From a virus: DNA of 44,245 nt. The notes beneath the pieces are model-generated. The model was not told the origin of the DNA. It was given only the letters and a program-made list of their open reading frames with translations, and did no database searches. The stretch lies in IMG/VR virus record IMGVR_UViG_3300006789_000047, positions 1 to 44,245 of that record; one strand, 5' to 3'. Of the stretch, positions 1 through 5,519 are shown in pieces; the stretch's first letter is position 1, and each line of letters opens with the position of its first letter. The position numbers were made by a program, and so were the translations under genes.

Positions 1-126
1 AGTGCCATTGGCCTCGCTCCCCATCCCACCTTTAAGAAAGGAGGTTAATCAGATGTAAAATATAAATTCATTCTATTAATCTAATAAATATAAATTCCTA
101 TAATATAAATACCAAGGAGGTAAATA
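1..126 (+). other. Left-edge segment with start-stop element
   Basis: No complete gene is visible. Frame 1 is open from the window edge to a TAA at 46-48 and frame 2 to a TAA at 56-58, so either could be the tail of a gene cut by the edge. A perfect AAGGAGG at 38-44 precedes an ATG at 53 that is followed at once by TAA, a start-stop pair. CCTTT and AAAGG around 29-41 could fold and mask this ribosome site. The rest is AT-rich, with TATAAAT-like runs at 89-111. Confidence 0.25.
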
Positions 127-177
127 GTGGAATTACTTTTCTTCTCTTATTGCGTTTACAGGATTGTGGCATCCTGA
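127..177 (+). CDS. 16-residue hydrophobic micropeptide (copy 1)
   Basis: A GTG start lies 6 bases after a strong CAAGGAGG (113-120). The predicted peptide is MELLFFSYCVYRIVAS. It matters because a second ORF at 1603-1653 has the same length, the same CAAGGAGG and the same 6-base spacer, and a similar peptide (8 of 16 identical without gaps, both ending YRI, two aliphatic residues, then S). The codons differ widely between the two copies, which argues for selection on the peptide rather than recent DNA duplication. A terminator follows 5 bases after the stop. Function is unknown. It is hydrophobic enough to be a membrane micropeptide, or it could be a leader peptide. Confidence 0.5.
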   Translation: MELLFFSYCVYRIVAS

Positions 178-182
178 CACGC

Positions 183-208
183 GCCCCGCGTAAGCGGGGC
201 TTTTTTTT
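183..208 (+). terminator. Rho-independent terminator
   Basis: A perfect 7-bp GC stem (183-189 with 194-200) closed by a GTAA tetraloop of the GNRA type, followed by eight T residues. It ends the transcript carrying the first micropeptide. Confidence 0.9.
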
Positions 209-228
209 CTGCTATATTAGTATAAAAC

Positions 229-276
229 AAACTGATTTACATAACGGTGGCCGGTCACTGAAATGTAAAAGAGTTT
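229..276. promoter_or_regulatory. 48-bp nested palindrome, copy 1 (putative operator)
   Basis: Outer arms of 13 bases, AAACTGATTTACA (229-241) and TGTAAAAGAGTTT (264-276), are inverted with 10 of 13 positions complementary. A second palindrome, TGGCCGGTCA (248-257), lies exactly at the dyad centre. Two further copies of identical total length occur at 924-971 and 1679-1726, each upstream of a promoter for a small gene. A two-fold symmetric operator for a dimeric or tetrameric regulator is the likeliest reading. Confidence 0.65.
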
Positions 277-292
277 CGCGTTGTGAATAAGA

Positions 293-321
293 TTGCATTG
301 TGAAGATGATCATTATAGACT
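293..321 (+). promoter_or_regulatory. Sigma70-like promoter, cassette 1
   Basis: TTGCAT (293-298), a 17-base spacer and TAGACT (316-321), aligned with the clearer promoters of cassettes 2 and 3. TATAGA at 314-319 is an alternative -10 with a 15-base spacer. It lies 17 bases after the palindrome. Confidence 0.45.
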
Positions 322-330
322 ACCTTTAAT

Positions 331-364
331 CAACGCCCCCAGTAAGGGCAAGGAAGGACTAGCA
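331..364 (+). promoter_or_regulatory. 5' leader hairpin plus GGACTAGCA element, cassette 1
   Basis: GCCC (335-338) pairs with GGGC (346-349). GGACTAGCA (356-364) follows, two bases before the ATG at 367. The same element, preceded by a hairpin, occurs at 1071-1080 and 1811-1820, right before the other two cassette genes. It may act in translation initiation, since no classic Shine-Dalgarno is close to these starts. Confidence 0.5.
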
Positions 365-366
365 TT

Positions 367-786
367 ATGGATAGCACGTTTACATTCGAAGATCAGGCAA
401 TCAACCTCAACGAGCATTGCACTGTCTATGCACACGGCAAGTTGTATTATGAGGCGGATTGGCAGGATGGCACAACCAACACTCATTATGGCAAGATCAA
501 TTGCAGGATGGAGTTGCAAGGCGTTGAGATTGATTATGTTGACGTTACCGCTTACTCAATCTATGCAACTGCAACTGAGGACACGTTGCACACTCACATT
601 GCAGAGGTTGACTGTCACGCTCACAACAACGGCTCAACCAAAGAGTTTACTCAATGGATTGAGAGAGAGTTGAAGAAAATATTTGATGCGTCTAACGTGT
701 TAATGGATCATGCAGAGAGTCAGGGCGCACCCGATCCACAAGATCACGCGTTGAGTGCTTGTGGTGACGATCCACACGGCGATTAA
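367..786 (+). CDS. Hypothetical early protein, cassette 1
   Basis: A 139-residue protein that I do not recognise. It has no signal peptide or membrane segment, is rich in acidic residues and histidine, and ends in a His/Asp-rich tail (PDPQDHALSACGDDPHGD). The start is fixed by the GGACTAGCA leader shared with the other two cassette genes. It has its own promoter and terminator, with the 48-bp palindrome upstream. Base composition is visibly richer in G and C than the structural genes downstream. By position and gene style it may be an early host-takeover protein; that is inference only. Confidence 0.65.
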   Translation: MDSTFTFEDQAINLNEHCTVYAHGKLYYEADWQDGTTNTHYGKINCRMELQGVEIDYVDVTAYSIYATATEDTLHTHIAEVDCHAHNNGSTKEFTQWIERELKKIFDASNVLMDHAESQGAPDPQDHALSACGDDPHGD

Positions 787-818
787 CTTTTCTCAACGTT
801 CACCAAGGAGGAGGGGAA

Positions 819-847
819 AGGGGCTGCGAAAGCGGCCCCTTTTTTTT
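819..847 (+). terminator. Rho-independent terminator, cassette 1
   Basis: Stem AGGGGC (819-824) with GCCCCT (835-840), extended inward by TGC/GCG to a GAAA tetraloop, then a run of T to 847. Just upstream, CAAGGAGG (804-811) is an orphan copy of the micropeptide ribosome site with no ORF after it. Confidence 0.9.
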
Positions 848-888
848 GCGTAATAAATAATTATGTGAATAACTTTTGCTTGACTTCT

Positions 889-923
889 GCGGCGTGAGCC
901 GCGCCGCTGCGGCGCAGCCGCGC
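889..923. repeat. Pair of GC-rich hairpins
   Basis: GCGGC and GCCGC (889-893, 898-902) enclose a GTGA tetraloop. GCTGC and GCAGC (906-910, 914-918) form a second hairpin. An alternative pairing, GCGCCG (901-906) with CGGCGC (910-915), overlaps both. The block abuts palindrome copy 2. There is no T-run, so a simple terminator is unlikely. Confidence 0.5.
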
Positions 924-971
924 AAACTGATTTACAATTCGGTGGCCGGTCATCCTTTTGTAAAAGAGTTT
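924..971. promoter_or_regulatory. 48-bp nested palindrome, copy 2 (putative operator)
   Basis: Outer arms at 924-936 and 959-971 are identical in sequence to those of copy 1. The central TGGCCGGTCA (943-952) again sits exactly on the dyad, while the bases between arms and centre differ. That pattern suggests selection on the arms and the core. Confidence 0.65.
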
Positions 972-1012
972 GACGGTGTGAATAACCTATTTAAAAAAAC
1001 TTTAAAAAAACC

Positions 1013-1041
1013 TTGCGCTGATTAGGTAATTGAACTAATCT
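1013..1041 (+). promoter_or_regulatory. Sigma70-like promoter, cassette 2
   Basis: TTGCGC (1013-1018), 17-base spacer, TAATCT (1036-1041). An A-tract-rich stretch (about 990-1011), possibly an UP-like element, lies between the palindrome and the -35 box. Confidence 0.6.
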
Positions 1042-1046
1042 TTTTT

Positions 1047-1080
1047 CAGTCGCCCCCGTAAGGCGACACTGGGACTAGCA
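1047..1080 (+). promoter_or_regulatory. 5' leader hairpin plus GGGACTAGCA element, cassette 2
   Basis: CAG and TCGCC (1047-1054) pair with GGCGA (1062-1066) and CTG (1069-1071), with a CA bulge. The stem would lie at the very 5' end of the transcript. GGGACTAGCA (1071-1080) then leads to the ATG at 1083. Confidence 0.55.
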
Positions 1081-1082
1081 AA

Positions 1083-1508
1083 ATGAATAACAAGATCACA
1101 AAAGAAACGAAGGTTGAAATCCATTGTGGGCGTCAAATCAAGATCGTTCACCAAAACAATCAAGGTTGCATATATAGAGACAACAAAACCGTTTCTATCG
1201 ATCAACCTCCCGCCACTATTACTAGGGCGATGATTAATGAGATGGTAAAACAGGAAAAACGCTATCAGCAATTACGCAAGGAATACCAAGAAAACACGAT
1301 TGACAAGTCAACATTGTGGATGGCGTTTTGGGTAACTGTTTGCTCGATAGCTGCAGGGTTTTGCCTATCCTACTATTACAACCAACAAGGTTGGGAAAAT
1401 TACTATTGGGCGGGATTTTTGACCGTGGGCGTCATTGTTCCGATTCTGATTCTAGCTACCGTAAAGGTAACAGACTGGCTAAACTGCAGGACAGTCTCCA
1501 AACGGTAG
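1083..1508 (+). CDS. Small two-TM membrane protein, cassette 2
   Basis: A 141-residue protein of unknown family. Residues 1-75 are soluble and basic, with a short charged coiled-coil-like stretch (KQEKRYQQLRKEYQEN). Two hydrophobic segments follow at about 78-98 and 107-129, separated by a short polar loop with NQQGWENYYW. The end is short and basic. The layout fits an inner-membrane protein with both ends on the same side. Start chosen by the GGGACTAGCA leader. It forms a single-gene unit with its own promoter and terminator, so it is probably made early. It could alter the host envelope or exclude other phages; neither is shown. Confidence 0.65.
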   Translation: MNNKITKETKVEIHCGRQIKIVHQNNQGCIYRDNKTVSIDQPPATITRAMINEMVKQEKRYQQLRKEYQENTIDKSTLWMAFWVTVCSIAAGFCLSYYYNQQGWENYYWAGFLTVGVIVPILILATVKVTDWLNCRTVSKR

Positions 1509-1522
1509 CCTAGTCCCCACAT

Positions 1523-1551
1523 AAGCGGGAGGCGCAATGCCTCCCGCTTTT
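1523..1551 (+). terminator. Rho-independent terminator, cassette 2
   Basis: A 9-bp perfect stem (1525-1533 with 1539-1547), loop GCAAT, flanked by AA/TT that extends it, followed by a short T run. Confidence 0.85.
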
Positions 1552-1602
1552 AATTATAAATACGCACGATTTAAATACGTGCGCGTATCAAGGAGGTGCG
1601 AA

Positions 1603-1653
1603 ATGGTGTTAATGTTTTTATTATATATATATTATAGAATTATAGTTAGTTGA
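1603..1653 (+). CDS. 16-residue hydrophobic micropeptide (copy 2)
   Basis: The ATG lies 6 bases after CAAGGAGG (1589-1596). The peptide is MVLMFLLYIYYRIIVS, a paralogue of the one at 127-177 with the same length and ribosome site and a similar C-terminal YRI motif. A hairpin with a bulge (1560-1568 with 1578-1588) lies directly before the ribosome site and could control it. Palindrome copy 3 follows 26 bases after the stop. Like copy 1, it precedes a 48-bp palindrome. Function unknown. Confidence 0.5.
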   Translation: MVLMFLLYIYYRIIVS

Positions 1654-1678
1654 AGTAATGGAGTTTACTGGAAACGGT

Positions 1679-1726
1679 AAACTCTTTTACAATGCCCTGA
1701 CCGGTCACGCGTTTGTAAAACAGTTT
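1679..1726. promoter_or_regulatory. 48-bp nested palindrome, copy 3 (putative operator)
   Basis: Arms AAACTCTTTTACA (1679-1691) and TGTAAAACAGTTT (1714-1726) are complementary at 12 of 13 positions, the most symmetric of the three copies. The central TGACCGGTCA (1698-1707) is a perfect 10-bp palindrome on the dyad. Confidence 0.7.
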
Positions 1727-1748
1727 AGAAATGTTAGTAAGTAGGGTG

Positions 1749-1777
1749 TTGACTTTTTATTAAAAATGGACTAAATT
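1749..1777 (+). promoter_or_regulatory. Sigma70-like promoter, cassette 3
   Basis: TTGACT (1749-1754), 17-base spacer, TAAATT (1772-1777). It is the closest of the three to consensus and lies 23 bases after the palindrome. Confidence 0.65.
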
Positions 1778-1782
1778 TTTTT

Positions 1783-1820
1783 CAGTGCGAGACACTAACA
1801 AAAAAACAAAGGGACTAGCA
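1783..1820 (+). promoter_or_regulatory. 5' leader hairpin plus GGGACTAGCA element, cassette 3
   Basis: AGTG (1784-1787) pairs with CACT (1793-1796) near the expected transcript start. GGGACTAGCA (1811-1820) then precedes the ATG at 1824. The shared element shows that an in-frame GTG at 1785 is part of the leader, not the start. Confidence 0.5.
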
Positions 1821-1823
1821 AAA

Positions 1824-2126
1824 ATGAAAATCGACGAACTAAAAAACGGTGCAATCTACGCAATTATCGACGCACCGACTAAAGAGCAAACAATGGTGCG
1901 CGTTACTAAAGAGCGCGTTTTAGATAGTAACAATCGACGACTTCCAATAGTCAAAACATATCAGGGAAAAGAGTTGATTATCCCACAACGCAAAATCCGC
2001 CTTGCCGATGGCAATGAGGTAGAACAATTCATCTTGGCAATCCGCCTTGTGAAACAAAACGAACAAAACGCTGCCGCGCAAGTAATGGACGCAATGCACG
2101 AGGCAATTAACACCATCGACATTTAA
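1824..2126 (+). CDS. Hypothetical early protein, cassette 3
   Basis: A 100-residue soluble protein starting MKIDELKNGAIYAI. The frame is open further upstream to a GTG at 1785, but the GGGACTAGCAAAAATG context matches the other two cassettes, so the ATG at 1824 is preferred. The N-terminal half looks beta-rich and the C-terminal part (EQNAAAQVMDAMHEAINTI) helical. No known family or catalytic motif is recognised. It is a single-gene unit with its own promoter and terminator, probably an early small protein of unknown role. Confidence 0.65.
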   Translation: MKIDELKNGAIYAIIDAPTKEQTMVRVTKERVLDSNNRRLPIVKTYQGKELIIPQRKIRLADGNEVEQFILAIRLVKQNEQNAAAQVMDAMHEAINTIDI

Positions 2127-2153
2127 TATAAATTGAAAGGGGTTTTATACCTT

Positions 2154-2180
2154 CCCCGCCTAGCGCGGGGATTTTTTTTT
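2154..2180 (+). terminator. Rho-independent terminator, cassette 3
   Basis: CCCCGC (2154-2159) pairs with GCGGGG (2165-2170) around loop CTAGC, followed by A and nine T residues. Confidence 0.9.
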
Positions 2181-2182
2181 GC

Positions 2183-2428
2183 TTTATACTTTGCACCCCT
2201 AGGGGTATTTATGAAATAGTAGGAGTTTTATACTTTTCGTACTGTCGGGGGGGGTGTTTTTTCAATCTCCACAGGGTTTTGCGAATCTCCGTTTTTGCAA
2301 AGGTCGAAAAAATCGGCGGGGTGTCCCACAAAAAGGTGAAAATGAGACATAAAGACACTTTCGCGGCTAGAAAAAGCTGAAAAAGCAGGAGTTTTTGTTG
2401 GCATGGCTTATGCTGTTTATAAAAAGTT
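2183..2428. other. Intergenic region before hsp20
   Basis: No convincing gene. It holds a perfect 12-bp palindrome, ACCCCTAGGGGT (2195-2206), and a run of eight or more G near 2246. Phrases resembling GTTTTATAC occur both here (about 2225) and in the tail of the previous cassette (about 2142). It marks the change from the GC-richer cassettes to the AT-rich body of the window. Confidence 0.4.
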
Positions 2429-2818
2429 ATGTATAATTTAAGATTAAATTCTAACCTGTTAAATTTCGCTAATGAAATGGAAAAAGCTTTTTTTAATGAC
2501 GACTATTCTTCTAAGTTTTTGCCTCATTGGAGAATGAGTAATAGAAGACCTATTGAAAAAAAAGAGTCTGAAAATGGCTATACTTATTATATTCCTCTTC
2601 CGGGGTATAAAAAAGAGGATGTAAAAGCTTCGGTGCTAAAAGGAACTATCTTGGAAATTGTCGCTAAAAAGAAGGATAGAGAAGATTTGGTATATAATAT
2701 GGAGCTTCCTGATAATATTAATCTTAGCATAATCGAAAGTAAATTGGAGGATGGACTTTTGGAGCTAAATGTACCTAAAGATGACGAAAGTAAGGTAATA
2801 AATATTGATATTAATTAG
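2429..2818 (+). CDS. hsp20: Small heat shock protein (Hsp20/alpha-crystallin)
   Basis: A 129-residue ATP-independent chaperone of the Hsp20 family, a normal length for phage members. An N-terminal arm of about 40 residues precedes the alpha-crystallin domain (about 41-127). Visible hallmarks are the strand segment ending in YIPLPGYKKEDVKAS, and ELPDNINLS followed by a conserved stretch with DGLLELNVPK near 108-117. The C-terminal IxI-like tail is short (INIDIN). Members hold unfolding proteins in soluble oligomers, and T4-like marine phages often carry one, perhaps to help capsid assembly or buffer host stress. No strong ribosome site is seen before the ATG. Confidence 0.85.
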   Translation: MYNLRLNSNLLNFANEMEKAFFNDDYSSKFLPHWRMSNRRPIEKKESENGYTYYIPLPGYKKEDVKASVLKGTILEIVAKKKDREDLVYNMELPDNINLSIIESKLEDGLLELNVPKDDESKVINIDIN

Positions 2819-2847
2819 AATCTAGGGCTTCTATTTGAATGAAATGA

Positions 2848-2855
2848 GTGTATAT
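2848..2855 (+). promoter_or_regulatory. GTGTATAT motif (putative late promoter)
   Basis: One of a dozen GTGTA plus A/T-rich boxes found just before genes in this window. This one is 34 bases before the start at 2882. Confidence 0.45.
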
Positions 2856-2881
2856 TAGTTGTATAAGGGATTATTTAAATT

Positions 2882-3292
2882 ATGAAAGAAACTGATGCAC
2901 ACAACGTTCCCGTCATGGTTGATAAAACTAACCTAGACGTAGATAAGTATAAACACCTCCTAAAACTTTCATCGCAAAAAGAAGAAGTAGAGGTTCAGGC
3001 TCAAAAACCTTCTATTCATGTTCCTGTTGAGCAAGAGGGCATTAAGTTAATGTCACGAATTCAGGAAATCCATTGCCCTCATTGTGGGGAGCATGTAGGC
3101 CGTTGGACATTTTTCCATAGATTGGCTGCTAATGAAGAGTTGGACGAAACTAAAGCCTCAGAATTACTCGAAGAGAAAAAGGTATTAGAAGATCGACTAA
3201 ACAGTATCGATGAAGTTCTTGCGAGTCAAGATACTGTAGAAAAGTATAAAGAGGTATATGAAGACGTAAAGGAAGATAATAAAGATAAATAA
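2882..3292 (+). CDS. CPHC-containing hypothetical protein
   Basis: A 136-residue soluble protein. The middle holds one CPHCGEHVGRW motif (about 65-75), half of a typical zinc ribbon, so metal binding may need a dimer or a partner. The C-terminal 50 residues are strongly charged and probably coiled-coil (KASELLEEKKVLEDRL and onward). The N-terminal 45 residues look disordered. I do not recognise the family. It is the only gene between Hsp20 and the terminator at 3328, and has a GTGTATAT box upstream. A structural or regulatory binding role is possible but unproven. Confidence 0.6.
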   Translation: MKETDAHNVPVMVDKTNLDVDKYKHLLKLSSQKEEVEVQAQKPSIHVPVEQEGIKLMSRIQEIHCPHCGEHVGRWTFFHRLAANEELDETKASELLEEKKVLEDRLNSIDEVLASQDTVEKYKEVYEDVKEDNKDK

Positions 3293-3298
3293 TAATTA

Positions 3299-3306
3299 GT
3301 GTATAT
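3299..3306 (+). promoter_or_regulatory. GTGTATAT motif without an adjacent gene
   Basis: The same box as before other genes, but here it is followed after 22 bases by a terminator. It may start a short transcript, or be a chance or relic copy. Confidence 0.25.
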
Positions 3307-3327
3307 TTAGTTATCCTAAATCCCTAG

Positions 3328-3354
3328 CCCTGCTTTTATAAAGTGGGGTTTTTT
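3328..3354 (+). terminator. Rho-independent terminator
   Basis: A 9-bp stem with two G-T wobbles (3328-3336 with 3340-3348), loop TAT, then six T residues. It ends the hsp20 and CxxC gene unit. Confidence 0.7.
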
Positions 3355-3531
3355 GTCACTCACTAGTGAGCGGCTAAATAGTTTGTCGATCAAATATGCG
3401 TTATTATGATCGTCTATAGGATTATATGTGATCTAACTTAGATTCGGGGCTAGGAGTAAATAAGTAATAATCTAGAAAAAGCCACTAAGGAAAAAGAATA
3501 ACCTCTTGGTAAAGAAAAGAACTCTATAGAG
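3355..3531. other. Intergenic region with palindrome
   Basis: No gene seen. A perfect 12-bp palindrome, CTCACTAGTGAG, lies at 3359-3370, just after the terminator. The rest is AT-rich without clear promoter or repeat. Confidence 0.35.
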
Positions 3532-3810
3532 TTGCCCGTTGTATATTGTTGTATTTTTTTGTATATGAAAATCAATAAAGATACATCACAAAAATCTGGT
3601 AAACCAAATGGTGGTTGTATTTTGTTATATTGGTTTGTGCCCTTTACTTTTTTATTACTTTTTTTATTACTTAGATGTATACACGACCAGCCCCGATTTA
3701 AATCCCCGAAATCCACCCCGCCCGAAGCCGAATCGCTAAATCTACCCCGGCCCGAGGCCAAACCCCGAACCTGTACCGGCCCGAAGCCGGAACCATTTTT
3801 CACTAATTAA
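3532..3810 (+). CDS. Doubtful ORF: TM segment plus Pro-rich tail
   Basis: An open frame of 92 codons. If real, residues about 28-50 form one long hydrophobic segment (CILLYWFVPFTFLLLFLL) and the last 40 residues a Pro-rich tail with repeats of the form PxPEA or PKPEP. The tail is encoded by a GC-rich island (about 3685-3795) quite unlike its AT-rich surroundings, and an antisense frame is also open over 3450-3803. No ribosome site is convincing. It could be a small membrane protein, or a non-coding repeat island that happens to stay open. Confidence 0.25.
   Translation: MPVVYCCIFLYMKINKDTSQKSGKPNGGCILLYWFVPFTFLLLFLLLRCIHDQPRFKSPKSTPPEAESLNLPRPEAKPRTCTGPKPEPFFTN
3685..3800. repeat. GC-rich CCCCG/GCCCGAAGCC repeat island
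   Basis: CCCCG recurs at short, uneven spacing, and GCCCGAAGCC or close variants (GCCCGAGGCC) occur three times. The last two form hairpins: GGCC-CGA-GGCC, and CCGGC-CCGAA-GCCGG. The final hairpin is followed by a short T run, so a terminator role is possible. The island differs sharply in composition from both flanks. Confidence 0.5.
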
Positions 3811-3843
3811 AAAAAATAATCACAGACCTCAGCCCCAATTATG

Positions 3844-3851
3844 GTGTAATT
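3844..3851 (+). promoter_or_regulatory. GTGTAATT motif (putative late promoter)
   Basis: 28 bases before the phoH start at 3872. Confidence 0.4.
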
Positions 3852-3871
3852 ATAACTAGGTAACGATAGAT

Positions 3872-4609
3872 ATGGCTGCGAAGAAAAAAGACACTTCACC
3901 GAAAGTCCATCAAAGAGACAAGCTCTCAAGCTCTTTAAAAATTAAAGAATTAGATTGGACCGAAAAACAAAAAACATTCATAAACCAATCCTTACATAAA
4001 GATACTAAGATATCTTTTGTGGATGGCCCTGCTGGATGTGGAAAATCACTATTAGCGGTTTATTGCGCTTTAAGACTTCTAAACGAAAAGAAGGTTTCTG
4101 ATATCGTTTATATTAGGTCTGCGGTGGAAAGTTCCGATAATAAAATGGGGCATCTTCCCGGTGACGCTAATGAAAAGCTTCACTTCTTTAACTTGCCATT
4201 TATGGAAAAGTTAGACGAATTACTCCCAGTAACTCAAGTTAAAAAATTAGAATCTGATGAAAGAGTTTCTATATATCCAGTTAACTTTTCTAGAGGTATG
4301 AGTTGGAATGCTAAATGTATTATCTTTGATGAAGTTCAAAATAGTACAGAGAGAGAAATAGTAACAGTACTAACTAGATTAGGAATGTTTAGTAGATGCT
4401 TTGTTTTGGCTGACCCTATGCAAACAGATTTGCACCCAATTAAAGGTGGGGCATTCGAAAAGATGTATAAAATATTCTCAGATCAAGAAAGTTCTGATTT
4501 TGGTATAAAAACTTTCGAATTTGATGAAGATGATATTATGAGATCAGAATTAGTTAAATTCCTTGTTAAAAAATTCAAGGAGCTTAAAGAGCCCACGGAT
4601 AATCCTTAA
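3872..4609 (+). CDS. phoH: PhoH-like P-loop ATPase
   Basis: A 245-residue cytoplasmic NTPase of the PhoH family, very common in marine phages. Walker A is GPAGCGKS (52-59) and Walker B IIFDEVQ (150-156). The family segment before it (WNAKCIIFDE) and the ADPMQTDL motif (sensor-like, about 180-187) are present. Its length matches phage PhoH proteins that have only the ATPase core. The exact role is unsettled; it is often linked to RNA metabolism or phosphate stress, but phage copies are not reliably phosphate-regulated. Its stop nearly abuts the stop of the convergent minus-strand gene at 4612. Confidence 0.9.
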   Translation: MAAKKKDTSPKVHQRDKLSSSLKIKELDWTEKQKTFINQSLHKDTKISFVDGPAGCGKSLLAVYCALRLLNEKKVSDIVYIRSAVESSDNKMGHLPGDANEKLHFFNLPFMEKLDELLPVTQVKKLESDERVSIYPVNFSRGMSWNAKCIIFDEVQNSTEREIVTVLTRLGMFSRCFVLADPMQTDLHPIKGGAFEKMYKIFSDQESSDFGIKTFEFDEDDIMRSELVKFLVKKFKELKEPTDNP

Positions 4610-4611
4610 AA

Positions 4612-5511
4612 CTATAAAAGTTTCCCTTTAATAGGTTCCCATCCAGATATATCCATAAAGCTGTCTTGTTCCGGCGTATAGCTGGAATCTTCATAACCGC
4701 CAAATATGACTTGATTAGCTTGATCGTAATGACTAGCACCGGTTCCACCATCCCTTAACCAGTTACCCACATTATTACCTATAGATTGCAAAGCCATGAT
4801 GGAATCAGCTTCAATATGGATACGACCATGTAAACTATCGTGAGGCCACAGACCAAGCTCACTTACATAATCAATTGGATTATTATATATTCGATCATCT
4901 AAGCTGGGGAAACACATCGTAGCAAATCCGGGTGAATGATGCCACAAGGGAACAGTATATCTTCCGGTAGCTCTTTCAAATTGCCTGTATCTTTTGTACA
5001 AAATATAAAAATAAGGAAAGTCTTTATGAGCATTAACAGTTCTCGAAATTTGATCAAATGTCATATTACTTAATATGTCATCCGCGTCTATTCGAGTTAC
5101 GGAAACCGGCTTGTCGGCATATTTCGCTTTAAACTCTTCTGAGAAAAGAAATTTACATTTTAATTGATAAGGGTTATATGGAGTTTCTTCTTTAGTAGTG
5201 CTAAACCCCGGACCTCTATGGATAAGCTTTATATAATCAGGAAATTCAAACTGCTCTATGATAGGGAGATACTTTTGTCCATAAGAAACGTATACTTCAA
5301 ACGTATCTTGTTGTGTGTTCGGGGTTTGGAATTGAGTCTCATAAAATCTGCAACATTTTTTTACGTAATAATCTATAGTGTCATACAATCTATCTTCTTC
5401 AGATTCATAACGTATATAAGTAGAACGAAGGATTTCGTCTAACCTTGACCCATTCCATCCCGGCCTAATTGAAAGGTCTTCAGCTAAACTGGTAAAAAAT
5501 ACATGATGCAT
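4612..5511 (-). CDS. Glycosyltransferase-like protein (rhamnosyltransferase-like), copy 1
   Basis: A 299-residue protein, last gene of the minus-strand block. The N-terminus MHHVFFTSLAEDLS matches the next gene (MHHVFITPLAWDLS), so the two are paralogues. The motif VTRIDADDILSN (138-149) is like the Asp-rich DxDD site of GT-A-type transferases annotated as putative rhamnosyltransferases, where the acidic residues bind the metal and sugar nucleotide. The preceding FEVYVSYGQKYLP fits the family core. It has no signal peptide or membrane span, so it acts in the cytoplasm on an unknown acceptor. Family placement is by motif only. Confidence 0.55.
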   Translation of the reverse strand: MHHVFFTSLAEDLSIRPGWNGSRLDEILRSTYIRYESEEDRLYDTIDYYVKKCCRFYETQFQTPNTQQDTFEVYVSYGQKYLPIIEQFEFPDYIKLIHRGPGFSTTKEETPYNPYQLKCKFLFSEEFKAKYADKPVSVTRIDADDILSNMTFDQISRTVNAHKDFPYFYILYKRYRQFERATGRYTVPLWHHSPGFATMCFPSLDDRIYNNPIDYVSELGLWPHDSLHGRIHIEADSIMALQSIGNNVGNWLRDGGTGASHYDQANQVIFGGYEDSSYTPEQDSFMDISGWEPIKGKLL

Positions 5512-5519
5512 AATATTTC

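Noticed and set aside
104-1562. T4-type late promoter boxes (TATAAATA at 104-111 and 1555-1562) for the micropeptides
   Set aside because: At 104 the expected start of transcription would fall inside the ribosome site of the micropeptide, so this cannot be its promoter; such boxes are also likely by chance in AT-rich DNA.
1785-1823. GTG start upstream of the third cassette gene
   Set aside because: The GTG lies in the leader hairpin, and the shared GGGACTAGCA element places the start at the ATG at 1824.
3450-3803. Minus-strand ORF over the GC-rich island
   Set aside because: No ribosome site and no recognisable domain; its Gly/Arg/Ser composition follows from the GC-rich repeat.
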